In this document: one piece after another, positions 1-5,954 of the stretch
Layout of the letters: the number at the start of each line of letters is the position of its first letter
How positions within the stretch are numbered: position 1 is the stretch's first letter
Source: DATGIQ01 sp035295665
Lineage (GTDB): Bacteria; Planctomycetota; Planctomycetia; Gemmatales; Gemmataceae
Direction of reading: 5' to 3'
Assembly (NCBI GenBank): GCA_035295665.1
Contig: DATGIQ010000295.1
Location: forward strand, 1 to 5,954
Length of the DNA stretch: 5,954 nt
Position numbers and translations under genes: made by a program
The notes under the pieces: model-generated
The model's input: the letters and a program-made list of their open reading frames with translations, nothing else
The model's database searches: none
What the model was told of the DNA's origin: nothing

Positions 1-67
1 AGAAAATAGGAGCGGCTCGGGTCCTGGGGATTCCGAGCCGCTCGTGCAGAAAATAGGAGCGGCTCGG
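1..67. repeat. 20-bp direct repeat at the left edge (1-20 and 48-67)
   Basis: Bases 1-20 and 48-67 are identical (begin AGAAAATAGG, end GGCTCGG); the match ends at base 21 versus base 68. The second copy runs straight into the glycosyltransferase reading frame, while the first runs into the inverted copy described separately. The bases unique to this block (44-56) put a TAG at 54-56 in the glycosyltransferase frame, so the block cannot be part of an intact version of that gene. Together with its position at the very edge, this suggests an assembly or library artefact. A genuine local duplication is the alternative. Confidence 0.85.
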
Positions 68-81
68 AATCCCCAGGACCC
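19..81. repeat. Perfect 25-bp inverted repeat (19-43 / 57-81) with 13-base loop
   Basis: Bases 19-43 are the exact reverse complement of 57-81, separated by 13 bases (44-56). The right arm reads as codons E-R-L-G-I-P-R-T of the glycosyltransferase, which look like natural protein just before the first strand of its C-terminal domain. The left arm is therefore an inverted copy of coding sequence, not a typical terminator or REP element. A shorter arm (10-20) can also pair with 33-43, giving an alternating forward-reverse-forward layout. That is typical of fold-back chimeras at contig ends. If real, it would be an extremely stable GC-rich hairpin inside or replacing the gene's middle. Confidence 0.85.
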
Positions 82-635
82 GCAAGATCATTCTCTATTT
101 TGGCCACATCCGGGAACGGCGATATGCGCTGGACGTAGCCCGGGCGGCCCAGGAAGCGCCAGAAGACTGGGTCTTCGTCATGCACGGTCCGTGCCCAGCG
201 GCTACACGGGCGAAAATCGAGTCGATCAACGTCAAGCGGCGCGTGGTGTTGTCCCTGGAAACCGTTTCTTCCGACCGGGTGCAAGAAGTTATTGCGTCCG
301 CAGATATCGGGCTAGCAATGTATTCGCCCCTGACCCAAAATGAGCGCCTGACCGCCTTTTCCTCAGAAAAAATGGCACTCTATATGCAGTGCGGCGTACC
401 CTTCATTGCGTTTGCATATCCCGGCTATGAACGTCTGATCAAGGAAGAGCGATGCGGGGTTGTGGTGAAGGATATGTCGGAGCTCCTGCAAGCGGTAGGC
501 ACCATCCTGGGAGCCCACGCGGAGTTTCGGCAAGCGGCTTACCGGGCGTTTTCCCGGTACTACGATTTTGCGGCGAACTTCTCCAGCGTCCAGCAAACGA
601 TTGAACGGTTAGGCAACGGGATTCCCCACAGCTAA
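57..635 (+). CDS. Glycosyltransferase, GT-B fold, C-terminal half only (5' truncated)
   Basis: This is the C-terminal 192 residues of a glycosyltransferase that would move a sugar from an activated nucleotide donor to a growing glycan, probably at the cytoplasmic face of the membrane. What is visible fits the donor-binding Rossmann domain of GT-B enzymes. The opening strand and loop are KIILYFGHIR (about residues 10-19), followed by a helix, the strand WVFVMHGP, and the segment ADIGLAMYSP. Next come SSEKMALYMQCGVPFIAF (about 102-119) and CGVVVKDMSELLQAV, in the order seen in GT4-like proteins. The acidic residue often present in the K-x-x-E-Y motif of this region appears as Leu (KMALY), so the exact family is unsure. 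About 170-200 N-terminal residues are missing. The frame is closed upstream by a TAG at 54-56 inside the suspect fold-back block, so the true start lies outside the window. The stop is TAA at 633-635. The next gene follows after 13 bases, implying one operon. Donor and acceptor cannot be told. Confidence 0.8.
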   Translation, partial: ERLGIPRTRKIILYFGHIRERRYALDVARAAQEAPEDWVFVMHGPCPAATRAKIESINVKRRVVLSLETVSSDRVQEVIASADIGLAMYSPLTQNERLTAFSSEKMALYMQCGVPFIAFAYPGYERLIKEERCGVVVKDMSELLQAVGTILGAHAEFRQAAYRAFSRYYDFAANFSSVQQTIERLGNGIPHS

Positions 636-640
636 GGAAG
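634..640 (+). promoter_or_regulatory. Ribosome binding site of gmd overlapping the upstream stop
   Basis: AAGGAAG starts within the TAA stop of the glycosyltransferase and lies 8 bases before the ATG at 649. It is a strong Shine-Dalgarno match at good spacing. It fixes the gmd start, and its overlap with the upstream stop suggests the two genes are translated from one message, possibly coupled. Confidence 0.75.
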
Positions 641-648
641 ACGACGGC

Positions 649-1650
649 ATGGCGAAAAAGGCGTTGATTACGGGCATTACGGGTCAGGACGGTTCCTACC
701 TGGCGGAGTTTCTCTTGAGCAAGGGTTACGAAGTCCACGGCATCATTCGCCGTGCCTCGACCTTCAATACCGAGCGCATTGACCATCTGTATCAAGACCC
801 GCACATCAACGGCGTCCGCCTGTTTTTGCATTTCGGCGACATGGCGGACTCGACCAATTTGATCAAGCTCCTCTACCGGATCCAGCCCGAAGAGATTTAT
901 CACCTCGCCGCACAGAGCCACGTTCGGGTGAGCTTCGACATCCCGGAATATACCGGCGACGTGACCGGATTGGGCACCATTCGGATCCTGGAAGCGATCC
1001 GGGAGACCGGTCTGAAAGCCCGATTCTATCAGGCGAGCAGCTCGGAGATGTACGGCAAGGTGCAAGAGGTGCCGCAACGCGAGACCACGCCCTTTTACCC
1101 ACGCAGTCCGTATGGTGCCGCCAAGGTGTACGCCTACTGGGTGACGGTCAATTACCGGGAAAGCTATGGCATGTTCTCGTGCAACGGCATCCTTTTCAAC
1201 CACGAATCTCCCCGCCGCGGCGAGACCTTTGTCACCCGCAAGATCACCCGTGCCGTCGCGCACATTCAGGCCGGTTTGCAGGACAAGCTCTACTTGGGCA
1301 ACCTGGATGCCAAGCGCGACTGGGGTTATGCGAAGGACTATGTCGAAGCGATCTGGCTCATGCTCCAGCAGGATCGGCCCGACGATTACGTGATTGCTAC
1401 GGGGGAAACCCACTCGGTTCGCGACTTCCTCGACGAGGCGTTTTCCTACGCCGGCCTGGACTGGCGAAAGCATGTAGAAATTGATCCCTGGTATTACCGG
1501 CCGGCAGAGGTGGACCTGCTCGTTGGGGATGCGAGCAAGGCCCGGAGAGAACTGAGTTGGGAGCCGAAGGTAAAATTCAAGGATCTCGTTCGCCTCATGG
1601 TGGACGCGGATGTCGCCGCCTTGAGGCGGCGCGGACGAAACGAGCTATAA
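649..1650 (+). CDS. gmd: GDP-mannose 4,6-dehydratase
   Basis: This cytoplasmic enzyme converts GDP-D-mannose to GDP-4-keto-6-deoxy-D-mannose with bound NADP(H). The product is the branch point for GDP-L-fucose, GDP-D-rhamnose and related sugars. The 333-residue protein is complete and belongs to the extended short-chain dehydrogenase family. The dinucleotide-binding GITGQDGSYL at residues 9-18 gives G9-x-x-G12-x-x-G15. R34-R35 in GIIRRAS fits NADP preference, and HFGDMAD lies at 61-67. HLAAQSHVRVSF (85-96) is a hallmark Gmd segment. The expected catalytic set is visible: S131/S132, E133 in SSSEMYG, then Y155-x-x-x-K159 in SPYGAAK. LFNHESPRRGETFVTRKI (182-199) is the highly conserved Gmd substrate-binding and tetramer region. 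The length is close to the shorter bacterial Gmd forms and below the roughly 370 residues of the E. coli type. It lies 13 bases after the glycosyltransferase. No reductase or epimerase that would use its product lies in the window, so the final sugar is unknown. Confidence 0.97.
   Translation: MAKKALITGITGQDGSYLAEFLLSKGYEVHGIIRRASTFNTERIDHLYQDPHINGVRLFLHFGDMADSTNLIKLLYRIQPEEIYHLAAQSHVRVSFDIPEYTGDVTGLGTIRILEAIRETGLKARFYQASSSEMYGKVQEVPQRETTPFYPRSPYGAAKVYAYWVTVNYRESYGMFSCNGILFNHESPRRGETFVTRKITRAVAHIQAGLQDKLYLGNLDAKRDWGYAKDYVEAIWLMLQQDRPDDYVIATGETHSVRDFLDEAFSYAGLDWRKHVEIDPWYYRPAEVDLLVGDASKARRELSWEPKVKFKDLVRLMVDADVAALRRRGRNEL
1614..1631 (+). other. GC-rich stem-loop at the 3' end of gmd
   Basis: CGCCGCC-TTGA-GGCGGCG forms a perfect 7-bp stem with a four-base loop, ending 16 bases before the gmd stop codon. 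No T tract follows, so it is not a standard intrinsic terminator. It could slow transcription, protect the 3' end of the message, or simply result from Ala and Arg codons (DVAALRRRG). Function unproven. Confidence 0.3.
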
Positions 1651-1712
1651 CCGGAACCGAGGCCCTTCCCGCCTTGGGGGGCAAAATTCGTGAGGTCGGC
1701 GCAGGTCTGAGC

Positions 1713-1721
1713 TGATATGAT
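1713..1721 (+). promoter_or_regulatory. Candidate extended -10 promoter for the TPR gene
   Basis: TGA-TATGAT matches the extended -10 pattern TGn-TATAAT at all but one position. No good TTGACA-like -35 box sits 16-18 bases upstream, which extended -10 promoters can tolerate. Transcription would begin near 1728, leaving an untranslated leader of about 100 bases before the ATG at 1832. This rests on a consensus match only, and sigma-factor preferences in the presumed host phylum are poorly defined. Confidence 0.3.
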
Positions 1722-1820
1722 GGAACATTCCGCATAAGCAAGGAACCATGCGTAGGGGCTCGGCCATTGGCCGCTCTGCCTGCCTCTGCGGACCGATCAG
1801 CCCAGGCGACTCCAATCGAA

Positions 1821-1825
1821 GAGGG
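1821..1825 (+). promoter_or_regulatory. Ribosome binding site of the TPR gene
   Basis: GAGGG lies 6 bases before the ATG at 1832. It supports that start over the in-frame ATG at 1748, whose AAGGA (1740-1744) sits only 3 bases before its start codon, closer than usual. Confidence 0.6.
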
Positions 1826-1831
1826 ATCATC

Positions 1832-4800
1832 ATGGCCGCTACCAGAAAAATCAACGTGCGGTTTCTCGGCATCTTGGTGGGGATCGTCGCCATCCTCGGG
1901 CCCAGCGTTTACTTCGTCAACGCCTACCAGGTGCGACGCAACTCCATCGCTCTGAAATTTCGAGCCCAACAGGCTTTTGACGATGGCCGGTACGATGACG
2001 CGGCCCGGTTTTATTACCTGTATCTGAAGCAACACCCCGACGATATCGAGGCACGGATTGGCCGGGGAGAAGCACTCGACAAAAAGCCGTCCAAGACGCT
2101 TGGGGATCGGAAAGAGGCATTCGAGAATTTTCAGTACGTCTTACGCTGGGATGCCGACGATCCGGACATGCGGCGGCGCCAGGATGAGATCCGGCGGCGC
2201 CAGGTGGATTTGGCGTTCGACCTGCTCACACTAGAACCGCGCAATGCCGAACACCGCAACCAGGCGATGGCGCACATCCGGAAGCTGTTGGATCCCCAGA
2301 CGGGCACCCACAAGAATGATGGCGTGCTGGAGCAGTTGCTCGCGCTCTGCTACGCGCTGGGCGGCGAAGACGACCAAGCCGTCACGTACTACGAAAAAGC
2401 GATGGACCATGCACCGCATCACCTGGCCAGCTATTCGCAGTTCGCCAACTACCTGCTCACCCGCCGCAAGGATCCGCTCAAGGCCAATACCGTGAAGAAG
2501 CGGATGCTGGCGGAAAATGGAGACCAATGGGAGGCACACCTGGCGGCCGCGGCGATCGCACGCTACCAGGGCGCCCCGGATAACGAGGAAATCAACAAAG
2601 CCCTGGAGTTGGCCCCGGACAAGGCGGAAACCATTCGCGAAGCCGCCGCCGCGGCGCAGCGTCAACACAAGCTCGACGAGGCGCGGGCGCTATTGGAACG
2701 AGGCCTGAAGCTTTATCCGGCCAATGCGGACCTGTATTACCGTCTCGCCCAGGTGGAATTGGAAGCCCGCCAGCCGGACAAGGCTGAGCAGTGTTTGCGA
2801 CGCGGGTTGAAGGAAGTTCCGGAGCAAGGCCAGACTTCTCTGCTTTATCTGCTGGCGCTTTCGCTGATCCAGCGTGGCGACACGGCTCAGGCCGAGAAGG
2901 AGATCAACAACCTTCAGAACCGGGCGGGCTCCGACATCTATGTGAATGAATTGAAGGCCCGCGTCCACATGCACAATCAGGAATGGAGTCTCGCCAGCCG
3001 TCCATTGGAGCGGCTGCGTACCCTTCCCATGGTCGTGCAGCAGCCGGAGTTCGCGTTTCAGGTCGAAATGCTCCTGGGAGTCTGCTATGAACGCCAGCGG
3101 CAGTTCGATCGTGCCCTGGAATGCTATGAACAAGCGTTGCGCTCCAAGCCCGACGGACCCGATGCGGTCCGCGCCCGTCGGGGCAAGGCCATGACACTGG
3201 CCGCCCTGGGCAAGGGGGATCAGGCCCTGGGCGAGTTCCGGCAGCTCCTTTCCAAGGATCCCACTGTGGCGCTCCCGATGGTCGAGCTCCTCACCAATCA
3301 GAACAGCCGGTTGGACCCTGCGAAACGGAACTGGCAGGAGGTCGATGAACTCCTCAAGAACCTGGAACGGGATATGCCGAATGCCCCTGAACTGGCCATT
3401 CTGAAAGTCCGTCTCGCTCAGGTCCGGCAGGATCCGCGCGAAGCCCTCAAGATGGCACAAGCGATTCTGGACAAAAACGCGACGCAGCCCGGACCGTGGC
3501 TCAATCTGATCCAGATGACCGAGAACCAGGGCATGGACACACTCCCCTTGATCGACAAAGCAGAGAAAGCCCTGGGCGATCGCGCGGATTTGCGCCTGGC
3601 CCGCGCACGCCATTGGTTGCGGACCGGTGGAGATGAGGCGACCGCGGGGCTGATCAAACTGGAGAAGGAAATTGGCAAGTTCAGTCCGACGGACCAAGCC
3701 CTTCTCCTGGACGGATTGGCCGTTGAGTACCTCCGCGTCGGCAATGCCGATCAAGCCAAACGGCTGTGGACGCAACTGGCCAAGCTGGAGCCCAAGAATC
3801 TGCAAGTACGCCAGGCTCTGTTCGAGCTGGCTTTCTTCCGCGATACCGAAGCCGAACTCGATCCGTTGATTCAGGAGATTCGCGGCATCGAGGGAGAGAC
3901 GGGTATGATTTGGCGCTACTGCCAGGCTTGCCGGATCATCGGTGCCAATCGTAAGGGAAAAGTGGATCGGGATCAGCTGGCCGAGGCGCGGGCGCTGCTC
4001 ACCCAGGTGAGCTCCCAACGTCCCAAATGGGGGCGGGTGGCGTTGCGTGAGGCAGAGCTGGCCGACCTGGAAGGCAATGTGGACAACGCCCTGAAATCGT
4101 ACCAGCGAGCCCTGGATCTTGGGGAACGCGATCCCCTCTCCTTCCGCCGGCCCATTTACATCCTCTACCAGACCGGTCATTTCCGGGATGCCGAACGCAT
4201 GCTGACAACCCTCCGTGAACAAACCCCCGAGCTTCCCCCGGACCTGAAGCGGCTCAATATTCTGGTCTTGAGCCAGCTCGGCAATCATGCGGCCGCCCTT
4301 GCCGATGCGGCGCTGCCAGTGAAGCGAGGCTCCAAGGATCCTGGCGATCATTTCTTGTATGCCACGGCACTAGCTCGCGCCGGCAAGAACGACGAAGCCG
4401 AACAAGCCTATCGGACGACGTTGCAACTGCCCGGCATCGAGAAGCTACAGGATGAATGGAAGCAGGAACTCTGGGTCGGATTTGTGCGCTTCCTGATGGG
4501 CACTGGCCAGAAATCCAAAGCGGAGGGAGTTGTTCAAGACGCAGCGAAAAGACCTCCCGCAGAGATGCCGCCCTTCGTGTTGGCCCAGTGTTACGAAACC
4601 ATCAATCAGCCAGCCAAGGCAGAAGCACAGTACCTGGGTGCTCTGAAAGATAACCCCAGGGACTTGCCGGTCCTGCGTAGCCTGGCCACGTTTTATGAAC
4701 GCAATGGACAACTCGGCAAGGCTGAACCGTATCTACAGCGGCTGCTCGAGTCCCAGACCCATGCCACCCCGGCGGACATGGAAATGGCTCGGCGGGCCCT

Positions 4801-5954
4801 GGCTGTTACCTGGGCGAACACCGGCGATTACGGGAAGTTTCAGGAAGGGCTGAAGCTCCTGGAGCAGAATGCCAAGAATGGCGTGCTGCCGATCGCGGAC
4901 CAACACGCCCAGGCAAAGATGCTCGCGAAATTCCAGTACCGTTGGCCCGACGCCATCAAGCTCTTCGAGCAACTGGAAAATCAGCCGGGCGGGCTCTTGC
5001 TGGATGAACAGCTCGCCTTGGCCGGCCTGTACGAGTTCTACGGCGCCAACGCCTGGGTCAAGGCCAAGCGAATCTACACGAATGTCTTGGCTACGAACGC
5101 CAACGATGCCAACCTCATCTACTATTGCACCCGCGGCTTGCTTCGCCATCGCGAATCGGATACCGTGCCGAATTGGCTTTCGAAGCTGGAAAAACTGGAT
5201 GGTGCCCAATCGCCGCGGGTACTGGAGATCCGGATCTGGCTGGCCTGGGCTCAGGGCAAACTGGATCAGGGAGCCAAGCTCCTCCAAGAATATGTCGAGC
5301 GCACCGATGCCAGCCTGGACACTGCCGCCACGCTCCTGGAAGAGTTCCGCATGACCGGCCAGGCCGACGAGCTATACCAGAAGCTGGTCGAGAAATCGAA
5401 TCGTCCGGAAAGCGTTTTGTTGCGGGCGGCTTTCTTGGGTCGCCAGGGCCGCCGCGACGACATTCAAGAGGCCCTGGAGCTGTGCGATAAAGCCTGGAAA
5501 ACTTGTCCCCCAGAAAAGGTGGCCCACGTTGCCATCGGTGTCCTGAGCGGGATCAAAACGCCCAGCGCGCAACAGGTCCAGCGCGTGGAGCGCGGCTTGC
5601 AGGAGGCCATGAACAAGAATCCGCAGTCCTTGGCCCTTCAGTTTTACATGGCCGGCCTGCGTAGCCTGGAACAGAAATATGAGGAGGCGGAGAAGGTGTA
5701 TCGCCAGATCCTCCAGCAGGATCCCAAGAATGCGCTGGCACGGAATAACTTGGCATGGCTGCTGGCGGCCCGCGACGGCAGACCGAAGGCCCTTGAAGCC
5801 CTCGATCTCATCAACCAAGCCATTCAGTTGGTCGGGCCATCCTCTGAGCTGCTCGATACGCGGGCATTTGTGCGGCTGAAGCTGGACGCGGCCGACGAAG
5901 CTCTGAAAGACCTGGAGGATGCGCGCCGAGAGGAAGAGCAGAAACCCAACCCCT
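1832..5954 (+). CDS. Giant membrane-anchored TPR-repeat protein (3' truncated)
   Basis: One unbroken frame of 1374 codons runs off the window without a stop. After a short basic N-terminus (R5, K6, R10), residues 11-29 (FLGILVGIVAILGPSVYFV) form a single hydrophobic segment with no clear signal-peptidase site, so it is probably a signal anchor. Nearly all the rest is helical tetratricopeptide repeat. Clear or fair units lie at about 40-72 (FDDGRYDDAARFYYLYL), 165-197, 264-297, 298-331, 411-442, 443-477, 623-656, 730-765, 839-868, 913-979 (two units), 1058-1092 and 1266-1300 (YEEAEKVYRQILQQDPKNA), with degenerate repeats between and after them. No enzymatic motif is visible. TPR arrays bind proteins, so a scaffold role in polysaccharide assembly or export is inferred from its neighbours. 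TPR proteins such as PrsT and AlgK in other exopolysaccharide systems offer a loose analogy. The start at 1832 is chosen for its Shine-Dalgarno and because the anchor then sits at the N-terminus; ATG 1748 would add 28 residues with no recognisable feature. The last repeats and an acidic EEEQKPNP stretch suggest the C-terminus is near. Confidence 0.88.
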   Translation, partial: MAATRKINVRFLGILVGIVAILGPSVYFVNAYQVRRNSIALKFRAQQAFDDGRYDDAARFYYLYLKQHPDDIEARIGRGEALDKKPSKTLGDRKEAFENFQYVLRWDADDPDMRRRQDEIRRRQVDLAFDLLTLEPRNAEHRNQAMAHIRKLLDPQTGTHKNDGVLEQLLALCYALGGEDDQAVTYYEKAMDHAPHHLASYSQFANYLLTRRKDPLKANTVKKRMLAENGDQWEAHLAAAAIARYQGAPDNEEINKALELAPDKAETIREAAAAAQRQHKLDEARALLERGLKLYPANADLYYRLAQVELEARQPDKAEQCLRRGLKEVPEQGQTSLLYLLALSLIQRGDTAQAEKEINNLQNRAGSDIYVNELKARVHMHNQEWSLASRPLERLRTLPMVVQQPEFAFQVEMLLGVCYERQRQFDRALECYEQALRSKPDGPDAVRARRGKAMTLAALGKGDQALGEFRQLLSKDPTVALPMVELLTNQNSRLDPAKRNWQEVDELLKNLERDMPNAPELAILKVRLAQVRQDPREALKMAQAILDKNATQPGPWLNLIQMTENQGMDTLPLIDKAEKALGDRADLRLARARHWLRTGGDEATAGLIKLEKEIGKFSPTDQALLLDGLAVEYLRVGNADQAKRLWTQLAKLEPKNLQVRQALFELAFFRDTEAELDPLIQEIRGIEGETGMIWRYCQACRIIGANRKGKVDRDQLAEARALLTQVSSQRPKWGRVALREAELADLEGNVDNALKSYQRALDLGERDPLSFRRPIYILYQTGHFRDAERMLTTLREQTPELPPDLKRLNILVLSQLGNHAAALADAALPVKRGSKDPGDHFLYATALARAGKNDEAEQAYRTTLQLPGIEKLQDEWKQELWVGFVRFLMGTGQKSKAEGVVQDAAKRPPAEMPPFVLAQCYETINQPAKAEAQYLGALKDNPRDLPVLRSLATFYERNGQLGKAEPYLQRLLESQTHATPADMEMARRALAVTWANTGDYGKFQEGLKLLEQNAKNGVLPIADQHAQAKMLAKFQYRWPDAIKLFEQLENQPGGLLLDEQLALAGLYEFYGANAWVKAKRIYTNVLATNANDANLIYYCTRGLLRHRESDTVPNWLSKLEKLDGAQSPRVLEIRIWLAWAQGKLDQGAKLLQEYVERTDASLDTAATLLEEFRMTGQADELYQKLVEKSNRPESVLLRAAFLGRQGRRDDIQEALELCDKAWKTCPPEKVAHVAIGVLSGIKTPSAQQVQRVERGLQEAMNKNPQSLALQFYMAGLRSLEQKYEEAEKVYRQILQQDPKNALARNNLAWLLAARDGRPKALEALDLINQAIQLVGPSSELLDTRAFVRLKLDAADEALKDLEDARREEEQKPNP
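2171..2204 (+). repeat. Short in-frame repeat encoding RRRQ twice
   Basis: The 13-base string CGGCGGCGCCAGG occurs at 2171-2183 and again at 2192-2204, with a 21-base period. It encodes RRRQDEI-RRRQVDL (about residues 114-127 of the TPR protein), two consecutive seven-residue units. This may be a small local duplication or a charged heptad-like helix between the first two TPR units. Confidence 0.6.

Larger units (their letters stand above)
1651..1831 (+). other. Intergenic region between gmd and the TPR gene
   Basis: These 181 bases separate gmd from the next gene. I see no RNA gene and no hairpin followed by a T run, so no convincing terminator. They hold a candidate extended -10 promoter (1713-1721), a short palindrome CGGCCA-T-TGGCCG (1761-1773), and an in-frame alternative ATG at 1748. 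The spacing is much larger than the 13 bases upstream of gmd. Separate or additional transcription of the TPR gene is therefore plausible. Confidence 0.55.

Noticed and set aside
19..81. Left-edge inverted repeat as an insertion-sequence end or REP element
   Set aside because: The right arm is ordinary coding sequence of the glycosyltransferase and no transposase or target duplication is visible; a copied coding segment fits better.
44..343. Short + strand frame across the fold-back into the glycosyltransferase
   Set aside because: It is out of frame with the recognisable glycosyltransferase motifs and begins in the suspect repeat block; the composition is Arg/Pro/Gly-rich as expected for a shifted frame.
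439..1473. 344-codon open frame on the minus strand spanning the glycosyltransferase end and gmd
   Set aside because: It overlaps an unmistakable gmd gene and crosses the gene boundary; its translation resembles no family I know.
1661..1681. Possible terminator around GGCCCTTCCC...GGGGGC
   Set aside because: Only 3-4 pairs form and no T run follows, so it does not meet the standard for an intrinsic terminator.
3920..3931. CxxC motif (CQAC, residues 697-700 of the TPR protein) as a possible metal or redox site
   Set aside because: It is a single isolated pair in what looks like a TPR helix, with no second pair or surrounding thioredoxin- or zinc-like context.
2690..4351. 553-codon open frame on the minus strand inside the TPR gene
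   Set aside because: It is exactly opposite a continuous + strand frame with clear TPR motifs and a membrane anchor. The antisense translation shows no recognisable domain. Long antisense frames are common opposite GC-rich genes.
4733..5287. 184-codon open frame on the minus strand
   Set aside because: It is a shadow of the TPR coding frame with no supporting motif.

Overview
The window looks like part of a bacterial polysaccharide (capsule, exopolysaccharide or cell-surface glycan) locus. GC is moderately high, roughly 58-60% by eye. All three genes lie on the + strand. The likeliest source is a planctomycete, perhaps Gemmataceae-like. This is an inference from the very large membrane-anchored TPR protein beside sugar-nucleotide and glycosyltransferase genes, and from the style of its C-terminal repeats (NNLAWLLA, LLDTRAFV). 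No marker gene is present to fix the taxonomy.

Bases 1-56 do not behave like gene sequence. They hold a 20-bp direct copy (1-20 = 48-67) and a 25-bp perfect inverted copy (19-43 against 57-81) of the first bases of the adjoining reading frame, and they place an in-frame TAG at 54-56. I read this as a fold-back artefact at a contig end, though a real rearrangement is possible. Bases 57-635 encode the C-terminal, sugar-nucleotide-binding half of a GT-B glycosyltransferase. After a 13-base gap, with a Shine-Dalgarno overlapping the upstream stop codon, comes a complete GDP-mannose 4,6-dehydratase gene (649-1650). A 181-base intergenic region (1651-1831) carries a candidate extended -10 promoter and no convincing terminator. 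From 1832 to the window end, one uninterrupted frame of 1374 codons encodes a giant TPR protein with one N-terminal membrane segment; its stop codon lies beyond the window.

How they may work together: Gmd makes GDP-4-keto-6-deoxy-mannose, the precursor of GDP-fucose, GDP-rhamnose and related sugars. The glycosyltransferase would use an activated sugar to build a glycan. The TPR protein is a plausible membrane-tethered scaffold for assembly or export of that glycan, by analogy with TPR proteins in other exopolysaccharide loci. Only the Gmd assignment is firm at the level of reaction. I found no RNA genes, CRISPR array or mobile element. The least described item is the TPR protein; the oddest sequence is the fold-back at the left edge.
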